64,000 bases of DNA from contig VXBA01000881.1 of the NCBI GenBank assembly GCA_013399895.1, forward strand, positions 4,155,851 to 4,219,850, given 5' to 3'. This DNA is from Serilophus lunatus (lineage: Eukaryota > Chordata > Aves > Passeriformes > Eurylaimidae). A model generated the notes under the pieces. It did not search any database and was not told where the DNA came from. It saw nothing but the letters and a program-made list of their open reading frames with translations. The position numbers were made by a program, and so were the translations under genes. Of this stretch, positions 51,701-63,800 are shown in pieces; the stretch's first letter is position 1, and each line of letters opens with the position of its first letter.

Positions 51701-54700
51701 AGTTTTGACAGCACAGAATATTTAATGTCAAGCCTCTTATTTAGTCACAGTAGAAATGAGTCTGTTCCCCTTTGGGACCTTCTTCCCTGCCCCAGGTCAT
51801 TGAAACCCAAACACCTGGTTATTGTTTTCTCTCCTGTGAATAAAAATGTTTCCTACAACATCCAGACTTCTAAGGGCCCAATTCAGTCGGATTTTCATTG
51901 TTGCAGCATCAAGCTCAGGACATGAGAGCTGACTCTTGGTTTGACTTCCAAGTGAAAACAACCCGTGTGTGTTCACAGTAAATCCAGTCGCCAGTGTGGT
52001 GTTTCTGCAGAAATGGTGCAGTATTCAGATTTTCAAGATATTCATTCCTTGAGGTGTCCAGAACTGCATTTTGAACCCCCAAATTAGAACAATATTGCTC
52101 ATGTTATGCCAGTATCTTGTTTAGCACATTACAACTATTTACCTCAATTAAAAGGAGAAATTTTCTCCACGTTGTTCATAAAGTCACCAAACTCCATGAG
52201 AGCAGTTCTGCAACTACTGGCCAGAATCCAAAAGCACTCTGTTAGAAACAATCTTACTGTAATACAGACCTACACTAATGCATATACATGAAGATTCAAG
52301 ACTTAAATCCATATTCTTTTGCCACCATCTCATCAAATTAAACAGAGTTCAGCAATGCAATTATTTCAGATTCCAATACAATACATAAACTTGATTATAT
52401 CTGCATGTTTTGCCTTCAATAACAGAACCTCTGACCATCCAGTTTGATCTCAAGAACTCTGAAATTCAAGACAAACAAAAAGCCACTAATTTTTTTGATA
52501 ACTCAGCTCAGTTTTCTGCTCTATATTGTATGTTTGTCATAAAGGGCCTTGGAAGATTGTACTTAACAAAATACATTCAATAGTAATGAACCAACTAATC
52601 CTAAAATCCTCTCTCGAACAAAAGCCAAGACCAAGCTTCCCATTTTCAACTTCTTTATTCTTTAGTCAGCCTCCCAAAAGTCACTTTATACGGTTCATGG
52701 TTTAATAGAATTTTAAGAAGTATTCTCTTCTGGGGTTTTTATTAAAAAACCTACCAAATTTATTGCCTGTGTCAGAAGCTTCCTTGCCCTGTTTTTATTT
52801 TCATACTAAAAAGTTTATTATCTGAAGCAATATTATGATTTAATCTCTGCCTCAGTTTCCCTAATGAACAAACTCACTCAGGTGATCACACAGTAACTGC
52901 TGTGATGGCAGAACCTTCTTGCCACTAAAGCATTTCATTGTTTCACATCATTGATTCCTTCTCCAAAGTAATTAAGAGCATGAAAGACAGGAATGAGCCT
53001 CATTAGCTCCCACAAGCACAGGCATCCTCCTGCTCTTCCATGAACCTTTCCAAGGTACAACTTGCTGGAGGTACCCACAGGCATGTCAAGCAGCATTCCC
53101 TGCTCAGCCTTTCCCAGGCTCTCTCTGATGGCTGCCTTACATGCAACACCAAGCACAACAACCAAGCTCACGAGATGATATCCTAACAGAATTCCTGTGT
53201 TCCAGCCTGCACAGATAGATTGTGGAGATGAGCAGGAAAATACAGTGGGTAGAGCTACACAGAGCCATCAGCTCCAGCTTCTCTCCCTCTCTCCTAAACC
53301 CCACTGACAGTCTCTCAGACCAAAGTAAGCCATTTGCTGGATCTCCCTTATCTTATTGTACATCAATTTGCTGAAACATTCATGGGATCACTACGCATTT
53401 CATTTACCCTTAAGGCCAACCCCTCTGCTTATTAAATTAAGAAGATGAATGAGAGATTTGCTCTCTTGCTCGCAGCCCAGGGGATTCATTAGTCAAGTAA
53501 ATGATTGCACTTGCCTCAAGTTATGCTACTGCAATGTTTGTAATGTGTCTTCTGATCTCAGCTCCCCGTGCACTTTTTGGAAGCAAGGTTGGCTTTCAGA
53601 CAGGTCACATTTAATTCCAGTCATTCAGCTTCAGCAAATGGAAAAAAAAAGCCTGAAATTCACTATTCCATTCCTTTCCTTCACTCAGGCCTCCAAACGC
53701 TTCACAGAACAGACACACAAGGGAATCGGCAGCTACATGTAAGGCACCAATATTTGTCCCATTTATGTCGGTATCAGGCACAGTGATCATTTTAGTGCAG
53801 ATTTGGGGACACAGTGACACGTGCAGTGACAGAGCTGGGCAGAAGGAAGCAACTCCTCCCACCAAGTTGGATCATTAATTAAGCATGGAGGTAGCTGTTA
53901 ACAAGCTCCCTTTTGCCTTCTGGAAAGGAGGTGGCTCCAGGTAAGTGCCGACAGAGGACAGCAGCACTTCTGTGTGCAAGAGTAGAAAAGCAGGAAAAGA
54001 AATGGCTCATCGGAAAAAGGTTAAAATTCACATCCCAATTAAACTGCACCACAGTGTAGATGGAAAAGAGGTTGAACACAAATGAACTCCAGAGAATAGT
54101 TGCCCCTCATTCTGTAAGATGCTCCATGAAAAGCAGAATCATGGCCGGGTGAGTACTGGGATGGGCATCATGGAAGAGATTCCCTCTGGTGAGCCACAGG
54201 AAAATAATCCGATGGCGCATTGCACACCTTGTAAGTGACTTACAAGTTGTGTTGTCATGTCTGTGGATTCAGTAGGACACAGCCTGTCACCTTTAACACG
54301 AGGGGATTGTTACAGCAAAAGGCACAGCTTCTGGGTAATGAAGCACATTCCATCTTTTAGGGACGACACCCAATACAAATCCAAGAGAATCCCAGGTGGC
54401 TGCACACTCTGCTACAAAGCTACACAGGGAGTCTGAAACCTCAAACATTAGGCATCTGCCCAGTTCTTGAAAATTTCCCAGCAAATCTGTAATGAAATCT
54501 AAATAAAAGATTTTAGGGCTGCTCTTTTCCCAGCACTGCACCTGAGTAAAGCAACACAGCAGGCAGAAATGCTCCTTCCATGAAATGGATCACAGCTGCA
54601 GGAGAAAAGCCTGGGAAAGCAGAAAAGTGCATTGCACACCTGAGGGACAAAGGAGCTTCCAGAAGGGAGGGACTAATATAATGGCAACAGCTGTGAAAAG

Positions 54701-55151
54701 GGAATTAATCCACCTGAGCCAACATCACTGTCCTCTCTTTGCCATTACCTACAAACTGAGGATTTATTTATGTCACAGCTTTGTCACAACTTCCTCACCT
54801 GACCTTCATCCGTCATTTAAACTCTGTTTATAAATAGCATAACATGACAATTGTGCTGCATCTGCAGAGAGGAGGTTTAATGAGGACTGATCTCACACAG
54901 TGAACAGGTCCAGCATTCACACAACACAAGGCACAGAACGAGCTGCATTTGCTTGGAGACATACCAAGACACACCCCAAAAAGAGGTGTCGCTCCAGGGA
55001 AGAGCAGGAGGCAAGTCTGATCTATTTGCATATCTAGGTGCTCCCATTTACCAAACAGCAGAATTAAGAGTAACCTTGGAGTAGCCTGTTGACCAGGAGA
55101 GGATTTTACAGTGGTTAGAGAGAGCTGCCAAAATCCATTCAAAAGAACTCC
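48707..55151. other. Noncoding sequence, about 6.4 kb
   Basis: No gene recognised. A G-rich stretch at about 49019-49058 has four G runs with long loops. An A/G-rich low-complexity stretch lies at about 49231-49310. Open frames up to 135 codons (one near 51.04-51.45 kb) have no recognisable domain and overlap frames on the opposite strand. Confidence 0.5.
49231..49310. repeat. A/G-rich low-complexity stretch
   Basis: About 80 bases mostly of A and G, including 'gaaggaaagaaagagg'. It is followed by a T-rich run. No retrotransposon body is evident. Confidence 0.55.
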
Positions 55152-55480
55152 TGAATCACAGACTGGTTGGGTTTGAAGGGACCATGAAGCTCATCATGTT
55201 CCGACCCCTGCCATTGGCAGGGACACCTTCCACTATCCCAAGTTGCTCCAAGACCCAACCAGCCTGACCTGGAATACTTCAAGGGATGGAGCAGCCACAG
55301 TTCCCTGGGCAACCTGTGCCGGGGCCTCCCCATCCTCACAGGGAACAATTTCTTCCTAATATCCAAACTAACTAATATCCTGCCCTCTGTCAATATGAAG
55401 CCATTCCCCGTTATGCCATCACTCCATGCTCTTGTTAAAAGCCCCTCTCCATCTCTCTTGAAGTCTCTTTAGGTACTGGA
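55152..55480 (-). repeat. CR1 LINE fragment, reversed, about 330 bases
   Basis: The plus strand begins 'tgaatcacagactggttggg' and 'gacaccttccactatcccaa', passes 'aacaatttcttcctaatatc', then 'gaagccattccccgttatgc' and 'aagcccctctccatctct'. This covers the ORF2 C-terminal region and 3' tail of a CR1 in reverse. The right edge is near 'aggtactgga' and is approximate. Confidence 0.93.
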
Positions 55481-55689
55481 ATCCTATGCCTGTATTTGTC
55501 CTGGTCGAATTAGCTGCCAAGAGCTCCTCCAATCCACACAGAAAAGGGCTCTTAGTCCTAAATAGTGCATTTTCATGACAAAAGGCAAGAGACAAGGATC
55601 ACTCAGCCTGTATAGGGTGGGGATGTAACAATATTACTCTGTCACAAATCGGGAATTAGCCCTAAAATGTAATTCCCACTCCAGCTGTG

Positions 55690-56265
55690 GCTGTTTCAGC
55701 CGATATCTCAGATGCTGATCCTTAATAAGCAGAAGCCGCAGAGCAGCAGCTGGAGATGCCGAAACATTTTGGCTGCGAGCTGTGAACATGGGGCTGCTCA
55801 GCTCCGCACAGACCCTTTTCGGGCACAAGCCGTGTATACGCACAGTGTTTGCACACTTTCGATCCTTTTTCCTGGGCTTTGAGCTCAAATTCTCCACGGC
55901 GACCACCTGGGGGGATCCCAGACTCCCCAGCGAAGGACGGGTGTGGGGATGTTGGGTGCTCTCAGTGGTGGGTCACAGTGGCAGGTTTACAGCGTTTATT
56001 TGAGGATCTAACACATTCGAGGTGTTCAGCCTCCCCCTGCTCAGAGGGGACCCCCAAGGAGCTGTTTTTAGCCGACACACCCGGTAGGGGCTGGCGGGAA
56101 CCCCCGGGAGAGGATGCGCTCAGCTCCCTCCTCAGCTTCCACCCGGGAAAACTCCTCCTGTTCCTTAAGCGAGCCACACAAATTTAAGGAGCTGCCGCCA
56201 TCTAGTGGGTTTGGTCGCCCCCAGCCCGGCCGGGAGCCCCCCCGAGTGTTCGACTCAGGGTCTTC
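55690..56265. promoter_or_regulatory. CpG-rich block, possible promoter or regulatory island
   Basis: This is the most CpG-dense part of the window: I count roughly 28 or more CpG dinucleotides in about 570 bases, against a CpG-poor background. It ends in C-rich sequence 'cgcccccagcccggccggg'. It contains the CTCF-type motif listed next and lies between two CR1 copies, so it is itself not repeat-derived. CpG islands usually mark promoters, but no exon or gene was recognised beside it. It could instead be a GC-biased patch or an orphan island. Confidence 0.45.
56192..56209 (-). promoter_or_regulatory. Candidate CTCF binding site
   Basis: Read on the minus strand, 'cccactagatggcggcag' fits the CTCF core (CCASYAGRKGGCRS) at every position I can compare, including the CCACTAG and GGCGGC blocks. 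CTCF sites of this form can act as chromatin-loop anchors. Orientation is minus. A perfect core match is expected only rarely by chance in 64 kb. Occupancy is unknown. Confidence 0.6.
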
Positions 56266-56402
56266 CAGACTTGTCTTGAACAGCAAGGCTTGAGGAGAAG
56301 GTGGAAGAGGAAAAAGCTTCATCTTAAAAAAAGGCAATGGGAGGTGATCGTGCTGCTTCTAAAACGCGGGAGAGCGTAGGATCCCTTCCAGTACCTGGAG
56401 GG
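56266..56402. other. Short spacer between CpG-rich block and CR1
   Basis: Nothing recognised. Confidence 0.5.
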
Positions 56403-56699
56403 AGCCTGCAAGAAAAATGGAAAGATGCTTTCCAAGGACCTGGTGTGACAGGACAAGAGGGAATGCCTTTACATTGACACAGGGTTAGATGAAATATTAA
56501 GAAGAAATCCTTCCCTGTGAGGGTGTTGAGGCCCTGGCACAGGGTGCCCAGAGAAGCTGTGGCTGCCCCATCCCTGGGAGTGTCCAAGGTCAGGTAGGAG
56601 GAACCTGGTATAGTGGGAGGTGTCCCTGCCCGTGGCAGGGGGTGTAACAAGATGAAATTTAAGGTCCCTTCCAACTCAAACCATTCCAGGATTCTACAA
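56403..56699 (+). repeat. CR1 LINE 3' copy, about 300 bases
   Basis: Complete 3' region: 'agcctgcaagaaaaatggaa', 'caggacaagagggaatgcct', 'tattaagaagaaatccttcc', 'gtgagggtgttgaggccctg', 'gctgtggctgccccatccct', 'gtgggaggtgtccctgcccg' and 'taaggtcccttccaactcaa', ending 'ggattctaca'. It has the ORF2 tail with substitutions and stops, and the usual 5' truncation. Confidence 0.95.
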
Positions 56700-59600
56700 T
56701 CCCCAAGACTGACTGATATCACCAGAGAAACCCAAACTCCAGGGCTGTGTGGGTGATCCCAGCAATACGTCCTGGCTAAGGGGAAAGATGGGAAACAAAA
56801 GGAGTTGTGAAGTCTATGTATGGAAATGTAAAAGAAAAGCAGGTTCCATGAGAAAATGAATTAAGAAACTGCTTGGTAGTAGGGTTTCAGAGAAAGCTGT
56901 GTGGACACAGACAGCAAAGAGAATGTCAAAGATAAATGTGCAAGAATTGTACTGTATAAATATGTTAATTCTGCTATAAAAACATGTTGTTTCAGAAAAT
57001 TGCCCATGTCTGCAGTTCTGTACCAAGTACATCTGCAAGGGCTCCTGTGTGTTGCTCTGCCTGAAACATGCACAGCATGGGCTTATTCCAAGGGCTTTGG
57101 AGATTACTTTCTTATCCTGAGAACAAGGAAGGGCACAGAGCATTAGCTGCAAGTCACAAAATTCAGTAGCTGGTATGACCAGGAATCAAAGTATTTCTAA
57201 CAGGGTTAATGTTAGTCGTTTTAGGATGTCTTCTGAAGGCAGACATAAAAGGAACTACAAGGATTTAGACTGAAGTCTCCTCTGCAGCTAGCGGAAAATT
57301 CCAAGAAATCTTCAGTTGTGTTGAGTTTAATGTCTGCAGATCAAAGACTTGAACATTCCAGACATCACCTGAGCCAGAGTGCTCAGTGAGACCCTCACAT
57401 CCCTTACTGGGACACAGTTGTTGCACATTCAAGGGATTATCTAATTATGGAACTTCTGAAAATAATGAGTTTGCCATGGTCTGATATTGGCTCACGTGTC
57501 TCTGCTGGGACACAGATCTGCCTGACAGTGTTGGTTTTGCTCCACGCATCCCTGGAATATTGCAAGGCAAGATGGCCCTTTTGCTTTGGTGTCAACTGGG
57601 TGATGAAGCGTCAGGAGCAGTGCCAGGTCTGTTATCTTGAGTGGCTCATATTTTGCTTGGTGTGAAGCTGGCTTCAGGTTTGTGTTGTGGTGGTCTGACA
57701 TCCCAAGGGGCACCTTCACGCCAGGCCACTGCAGACATTGAAAATATGAGCTGAAGGGCTAATGTTGCTCCAGGTCCTTACACTGCTGCATTTGCATGGC
57801 TTGTGTCCTGGGACCAAAGCTTATTTTGTGGGATAAAACCCATCTTACCTCACACATCCTGCCAAAAGGTAAGTGATAACAGAAATTACCCATGCAGACA
57901 GCAGACACCAATTTTGCGATCACAGTCAGAGACTGAGAACAGCACTGGGAGAGCAGTGTGCCATTCCTGACTATTTCAAAGAAAAAAACCCAACCTAGAC
58001 CTGATGTAATATGTGCAGTAACAGCACTAGCACACTCCTCCTAATTCAGGGTGTCCTGTGAGCCTCAGGTGAGTTGTAACCACATCTCGCCCAGCTTTAC
58101 TCCAGCTGGTTGCAGCCTTGCAGCAGGTTGGAAGGGACCTCCGAAGACTACATCATTCCAATCCCTGGGCTGGGTGTCTGTGTGTTAATGTGAACTCCCA
58201 GCAATGAGTAGGATGCTCAGATCACCATCTGGCCTGTCCACTCGATTTTTGGAGGCTGATGCCACCTCACACCTTCATGTTGTTCTCACAATTCCCTCTC
58301 TGAGCTCTGCCTGATGTGCCCTCCAGCTTCCTGCTGTGTTTTTGGTTGGCAATTTGCACAGTCAAGAAGGTTGATTGCACTACTGTAATTAAGATGATAC
58401 CACTGTAGATTAAATGACTATGCAATCTGTTACGATCAACATCTTTGCTGTAACAGCATTTGCCTCTGAAGATGATGCAAAACCTCTGCTGTTGCTGAGC
58501 TGTCCTGGAAGGGTTGGCAAATGCTGATCTTGCTGTGAAGGTGTTGCTGGCAGTTTATGCAATGCCCCACCTCACACACCCCCTCACATCTGCACACAAG
58601 CAAAGCAGGTTCAGGCAGCACCTGAAGGCTGCAGGAAGACGAGGAGAGATTGAAACCTTTCCCTGCATCCCGAAGGTGGTGCAGGTTGCACATCCCTGGG
58701 GATCCAAGGTAGGTCTAGTCGTATAAAAGTTCTTTTCTGTTTCTCAAAGGCAAACTTGTGATTGCTGGTTTTTTACCCTGCACACTCCAAGATGTGGCTC
58801 TTACATGTGTAAAGTCAGGAGCAAAGCAGGAGCACTGTGGGCGGGAGAGGGATGAAATGTTCTTCTGACCTTTTTCTCATGAGGACAAAAGTACCATCCC
58901 TGGATCTGAACGATCCTAATGCCATTTCTGGATGGATGGATGGCTGGGAGAGTGACACAGAATTAATCTGAGATGCTTCATCTGTGTTTCAGGTCCATAA
59001 GGTTTTGTGAGGCCAGAAAAAAAGGTGACTTATAATGTTCAGAGGAAATAAATCATAAAGTCTTAGAGATGCTGTTAGATCCTGTATGATGCCTATACAC
59101 ATTTTTTAACTGAATATCTAGGTACCGATATTTGGGCAGATGCTGGATGCAACATGTAAGGGGTTTTTCAATTTTTTGGTCAAATATGCTCCAGCAAGAA
59201 AGTAAAAGGAGTATTTGTTGGCAAAAATACAACCATCTCCTTGGCTTGCTGACCCCTTTCTCTCAGTAGAAAGTTGAAAGCTTTTTGAAGCTTGCAAGTG
59301 TATGTGAGTGACCTTATTTTGGAATGAAATCCACATTTATAGTTCCTGTCACAGAAATAATAGTTGTGATTTCCTCTCCAGTGACACACTGACCTGCCCA
59401 TTGAGCCTTGGGCTTCCTGTGGTCTGTCTGAGAGTAGTGTCTCTGTGGTACCATGCCACTGCTCTCCAGACTTGTAAACATCCAGAGCAGTTACACAGTG
59501 TGTCACTGATACTTGATGGAGCTACAGAAACAAAACCTGCTGCCTGCAGGACTTGTTCTGTGTTGAGACTTGAGTGCAATGTCAATGAAAGGGCAGGACT

Positions 59601-60070
59601 GGAGACCTGTACTGATCTTAGGGACTTTGAGAGCTGTTGTCAGACAGCCAGACCAGTAAAGCTGTACTGAGGCTGTTCAGATGCCCATTATAAATTATGA
59701 TCTCATCTAAAATAAACCCAGACAAAATAAAAAAATAAAGATATTTTACTTTGCATGTTGTTTAACTTTATTATCTCAGCAATATTATTCACTACTAGGA
59801 GAAGAATTTGTTCATGTCTATGGGCTAATCTAGAGGCAAAGCTGTGAGCAGCAGGGATCCTCTTCTAATCTAGCACACAGTGCCCATGGTTAAGTCCCAT
59901 GCTTATTGTCACCATGGGATTTTGTACCTATTTATTAACAATCAAGACCACAGGTCTCAGCCTGGGATCAGCAGGGCAGGTGCATTTTTCCTCAGGTATG
60001 AAATCCAAGACTGAGAATTTTGCAGTATTGTATAGATGTGCAGGTGGGGCTGGAAAAAGAGAAGACATAA
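56700..60070. other. Noncoding sequence
   Basis: No gene recognised. A CR1 scrap lies at 58124-58176 (separate entry) and a short GATG run at about 58931-58943. A block at 58330-58440, with 'gtaattaagatgatacc' and 'gattaaatgactatgcaatc', has noncoding-element texture. 'aaaaggtaagtg' near 57865-57876 resembles a splice donor but has no supporting exon. Confidence 0.45.
58124..58176 (-). repeat. Short CR1 LINE 3' scrap, reversed
   Basis: 'aggttggaagggacctccga' and 'tcattccaatccctgg' match the CR1 3' tail in reverse orientation. It covers only about 50 bases and both ends are degraded. Confidence 0.65.
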
Positions 60071-60130
60071 GATGGATGGATGGATGGATGGATGGATGGA
60101 TGGATGGATGGATGGATGGATGGATGGATA
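60071..60130. repeat. (GATG)n / (GGAT)n microsatellite
   Basis: About 15 uninterrupted tetranucleotide units. Reading frames through it (repeating MDGW or SIHP) are products of the repeat. Length is likely to be polymorphic. Confidence 0.98.
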
Positions 60131-60789
60131 CTGGCATATATTTTCATTTGCTACACCATCCTTTATTTTCACAACACAAATAGAGAAAATGAACCCTCCA
60201 GCCTTTGTGAGAATGAGTTAAAGTTGTTTCAATGTGTAAGTCGCATTCCCTCTCCATCCATCTTTTTCCTTTTTCATCCCTAAAGTTCATACAAAGGCAT
60301 TTCCATATTACTCCCAGCTGCTGCTGGAGTTCCCTTTTTTAGGGCAGGCACTACCCCCTCAGCGTCCAGGAGGTGGCAAGCTTTCAATTCGCATCGCTCT
60401 GTGCTTCCACTCGCTTCCCCAAAGCAAAGAATTTGCGGAAAGCAAAGGCATAAAGAGACCTGTTTGTTCATGGGGTGAAAGCCTGTGACCAAGGGCGAGA
60501 CACAGGGAGAACTGCCCGGGGCTGATCTACAGTGTCAGTGACAGGGTCCTGCCACAGATCACGGATCACAGTTTGTCACTCTCCAGAGCAAAGCACTGTG
60601 AGACAACAGGCACAGAGAGGCTGAAGCTGCAGCATTTTCCCAAAGTTTCTGAACATGCTGATTTTTCCAAAGAGTTCTGCATTAAAGGGTAGCTCAAAAT
60701 CATTCCTATCAAAAGAAAACACAAATAAGATGGCTTTGGGAAAATTATGTTCTCCCTCTGCATGTTGGCAAGCACATTTTTAATTTCCC
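60131..60789. other. Noncoding spacer, locally CpG-enriched at 60.36-60.54 kb
   Basis: No gene. About nine CpGs fall in 60361-60550, and 'ccaggaggtggca' (60366-60378) is a one-mismatch match to the CTCF core. Confidence 0.4.
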
Positions 60790-60886
60790 AGAATCATAGA
60801 ATGATAGAATGGTTTGGGTTGGAAGGGTCCTTAAGGATCCTCTCCTTCCACCCCTTGACATGAATTGGGACACCTGCCACTAAAGG
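60790..60886 (-). repeat. CR1 LINE 3' end, reversed
   Basis: Begins 'agaatcatagaatgatagaa', a typical reversed CR1 tail repeat, then 'tggtttgggttggaagggtc' and 'cttaaggatcctctccttcc'. It is 5'-truncated at about 100 bases. Confidence 0.93.
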
Positions 60887-63800
60887 AGGCTGTGGGTCAT
60901 ACCAGTGACCTGCCCAGCTCTTTCCTCTCCTGCTCTTTGCTGATTTAGTCTGTAACCACCTTGGTTCAGGCACTGCCTCCAAGATATGCTTGTTTGTCAC
61001 AGAACCTGTGACATTCTGCTTTTGTTTCAAAGTTCTGAATGTCAGTGGCAGGCAAGAGGGACCCGGGATGGCAGCAGAGCTTCATGGCAGGTTGGCATCT
61101 CCTCGGAGCTGTGCTATCCCACGGGTGAATCCCTTCCCTACAGTGACAGCATGTGCTGCCCACAGGGAAACCTTCAGAGTGGTTTCTCAGACTTTCCTGA
61201 CACTGAACACTGAAGGCAACAGAGAGGAAAAGAACTCATTCTTTTCAAATGAGCTTAGGTCTGGAGTGTGTAAAGCCAAAAAAATATCCAGGTAAGCAAA
61301 AAGCCTTCAACTCCTCATGAGACAGTAATTCCTGCTTGGATCAGGTGTTAACTCTTCCTTGAGGATCAGTTTACAACAAAGCCTGGGCAATAGTTCTGAT
61401 GTCCTTTTGTTGTGAAAGCAGCTCTCAAGGCAGACAGGCCTGAGAGTAACCCTGCTCTGCTGGCACTGCAGCAGAGTGAATTCCCCCTTAGATCCCTGAG
61501 TGAGGAGCTGTGATGCTGCTTCAGAGTTTTCACCAATTTTTTAGGTCACTGATAAGAGAAACGTGGATTGCACTTCAGGTTGCCTCAAACACACATTCAA
61601 GAAAAGTATCATGCCAAGAACCACTTCTACATTTTCCTGCTTCTTGAGGAATCAAAATGAGAAATAAAATATCATTTCCCTTCTTTTTCTGTCTTTAACC
61701 CACTGCTGCTGACATCACCAACCACACAAGAATAGCTGGAGCCACGCAAGGAGGAGCAGTTTCCATCATGCCAGTGGAACAGACTTGGTTTAGTGTAGAG
61801 AGAAAATTATGATTTTGCAAAAGTTGAATGTTCTTTCAACTATAGAGTTCCATTTGACGAAGGTAGGGCCCAGCTTCCAGTGTGGCTGGGGAAGAGAGGT
61901 TTTGTCTCTTCTATTATCCCATGAGGAAGAAGCAAAACCAACAGCAGGAGGTAATAACCTTCAAATCCTCCCTCAACTCCACAGTGAGTCCAGCCCCAGA
62001 TAAACTCACCTCTCTGAGCTTATCAGAAAGGGCTAGGCTGCAAGTTTTAGTTGCAAATGGAGCGAAGAGTCTCAAAAAATTCATTTGTTATTTTGGCCTC
62101 TCAAAGTCAGATTTAAGATGAATGCACATGTTGCCCATGAAATGTTACAGATGGAGCTCCTGAGTTTGGCTGCCTGGCCTAGCCTTGAACCTCTGTTGAA
62201 CAGTCTGCTTTTCCATGTTAGTCAGCAGAGAATTAAAGCACATCATCTGTCTTTTTCCATCTACACTCTGAGGTAAAGCTTGGCAGCAGGGCTGGAGTTC
62301 GTCTAACAGCTGGCACAGAATGCAGGGTGCTGAATGTGCCTTTTTCCTGCAAATAACTATGAATTTAGGATGGATCTGAGGGAGTGGGGCTGGTGAAACT
62401 CTGGCCTCGTATTGCTTGAGAGTGTTTGCACTTCCCTTTGTCATTAGGTCTGGCTCTGTGCCTGGAGGAAATGAACTTGGAGTTTTTTCCTGATAGACAT
62501 GGAACTGATCCAAGTACCAGCACCAGCTACTGCCAGGCTCATCAGGGATATCAGCAAATGTGATTGCCCTCAGACTTAATTGTCCTCACTGAGCAAACAG
62601 TCCAGCCCGACTGGCCAAGGGAAGCCAGTGCTGCCTATTTATAGAGAATGAAAAATTTGGACAGACCCAGATAGGGAACATTGAATGTGTGGCTTAAATG
62701 CAGCAGCTGAAAGGTTACCCTGTGTCTGGGAAAGCCCAGATACATTTGCTCTCTCTGCCTCAGCATCTGTCCAGGAACACTGGCACTGGCTGACTTTCCA
62801 GTGTTTCTACATAACTCACAGCTCAGGCAAGGCAGTAGCTGGGAACAGTCTGTGAGGGTCTGGAAACCCTGGAGCAATGCCCACAGTGCCTGATCAGTCC
62901 AACCAAGGGAAGATCCCTTGCTCACTGTATTCACTCTGGATGTGTTACTCAATCTGTCTGGAGATCCCAATGGGAATTTATTGGTGTCCTCACTCCCTCA
63001 TTCCTTTGGCAATGGAGATCCAGGGTGCAGATACCTGGTTCCCAACCTACAGCCAAGTGGCAAATGTCAACTTCTCTGTTCGATGCACAAGAGGATTAAT
63101 TAAAATAGCAAGGACAGCTTTCCACAAGCAGGGATTACTGTCAGCATCTTCCTGCACATTGCTGGGTCCAGATTCACTTTGATAAAGGGGCTGAGAAGCC
63201 AAATCCTGGTGTCTGTCGCTGCTTGGAGTGAAAGACCCCAAGTCTCTGGCAGCTATGACACATAAACATGGAGTTTCCTTCCAGCTGGGATCAGATCCAC
63301 TTCAGCTCATGTACATCTATTTGCCAATCTAAAAGTTGTATCCAGTAACTCAAATTTCTGAAGTTCACTGAATTTCATAGAATAAAATCAATGACTTCAT
63401 GGTAGAGCAGCACTTGAAGGCTGCATGAAATATTACAGGATGTCATTCTTGTAATTTCCTCCTCCCTTGATCATGATAACACAATCCCTGAGGCACTGGA
63501 AAAGCAGAGAATATGTGCCAAGTGGAGAAGATGGAAATGGGAGAGTTGCCAGTAAAACAAAACATTGTTAAGAAAATGGTGTCTGAGAGTGATTGTGGTG
63601 TGATAGGCAATGTTTTGTCTTTTTCTTCATTGATCACTTGGAGTGGGAAGGGATAATATGTTTTTTAAAGTTTGGAAACGATTCTTAGGTCACTTCTGTG
63701 ATATTATCACCTCTAGTGGGTCCAGAGAGGGTTCTGGGCTTGAGGCCAAATTTGTATCAAATAAAGAAGTCACGATTGTCTGAACCAGGCCTTGGTTCTT

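Noticed and set aside
57865..57876. 'aaaaggtaagtg', strong splice-donor-like word
   Set aside because: There is no open, conserved or otherwise exon-like sequence before it, and such words occur by chance in 64 kb.
59899..60283. Open frames with repeating MDGW or SIHP residues
   Set aside because: They are translations of the (GATG)n microsatellite.
63709..63720. 'acctctagtggg', CTCF-like on the minus strand
   Set aside because: It matches only the CCCACTAGAGG half and lacks the following GGC, and there is no CpG context.
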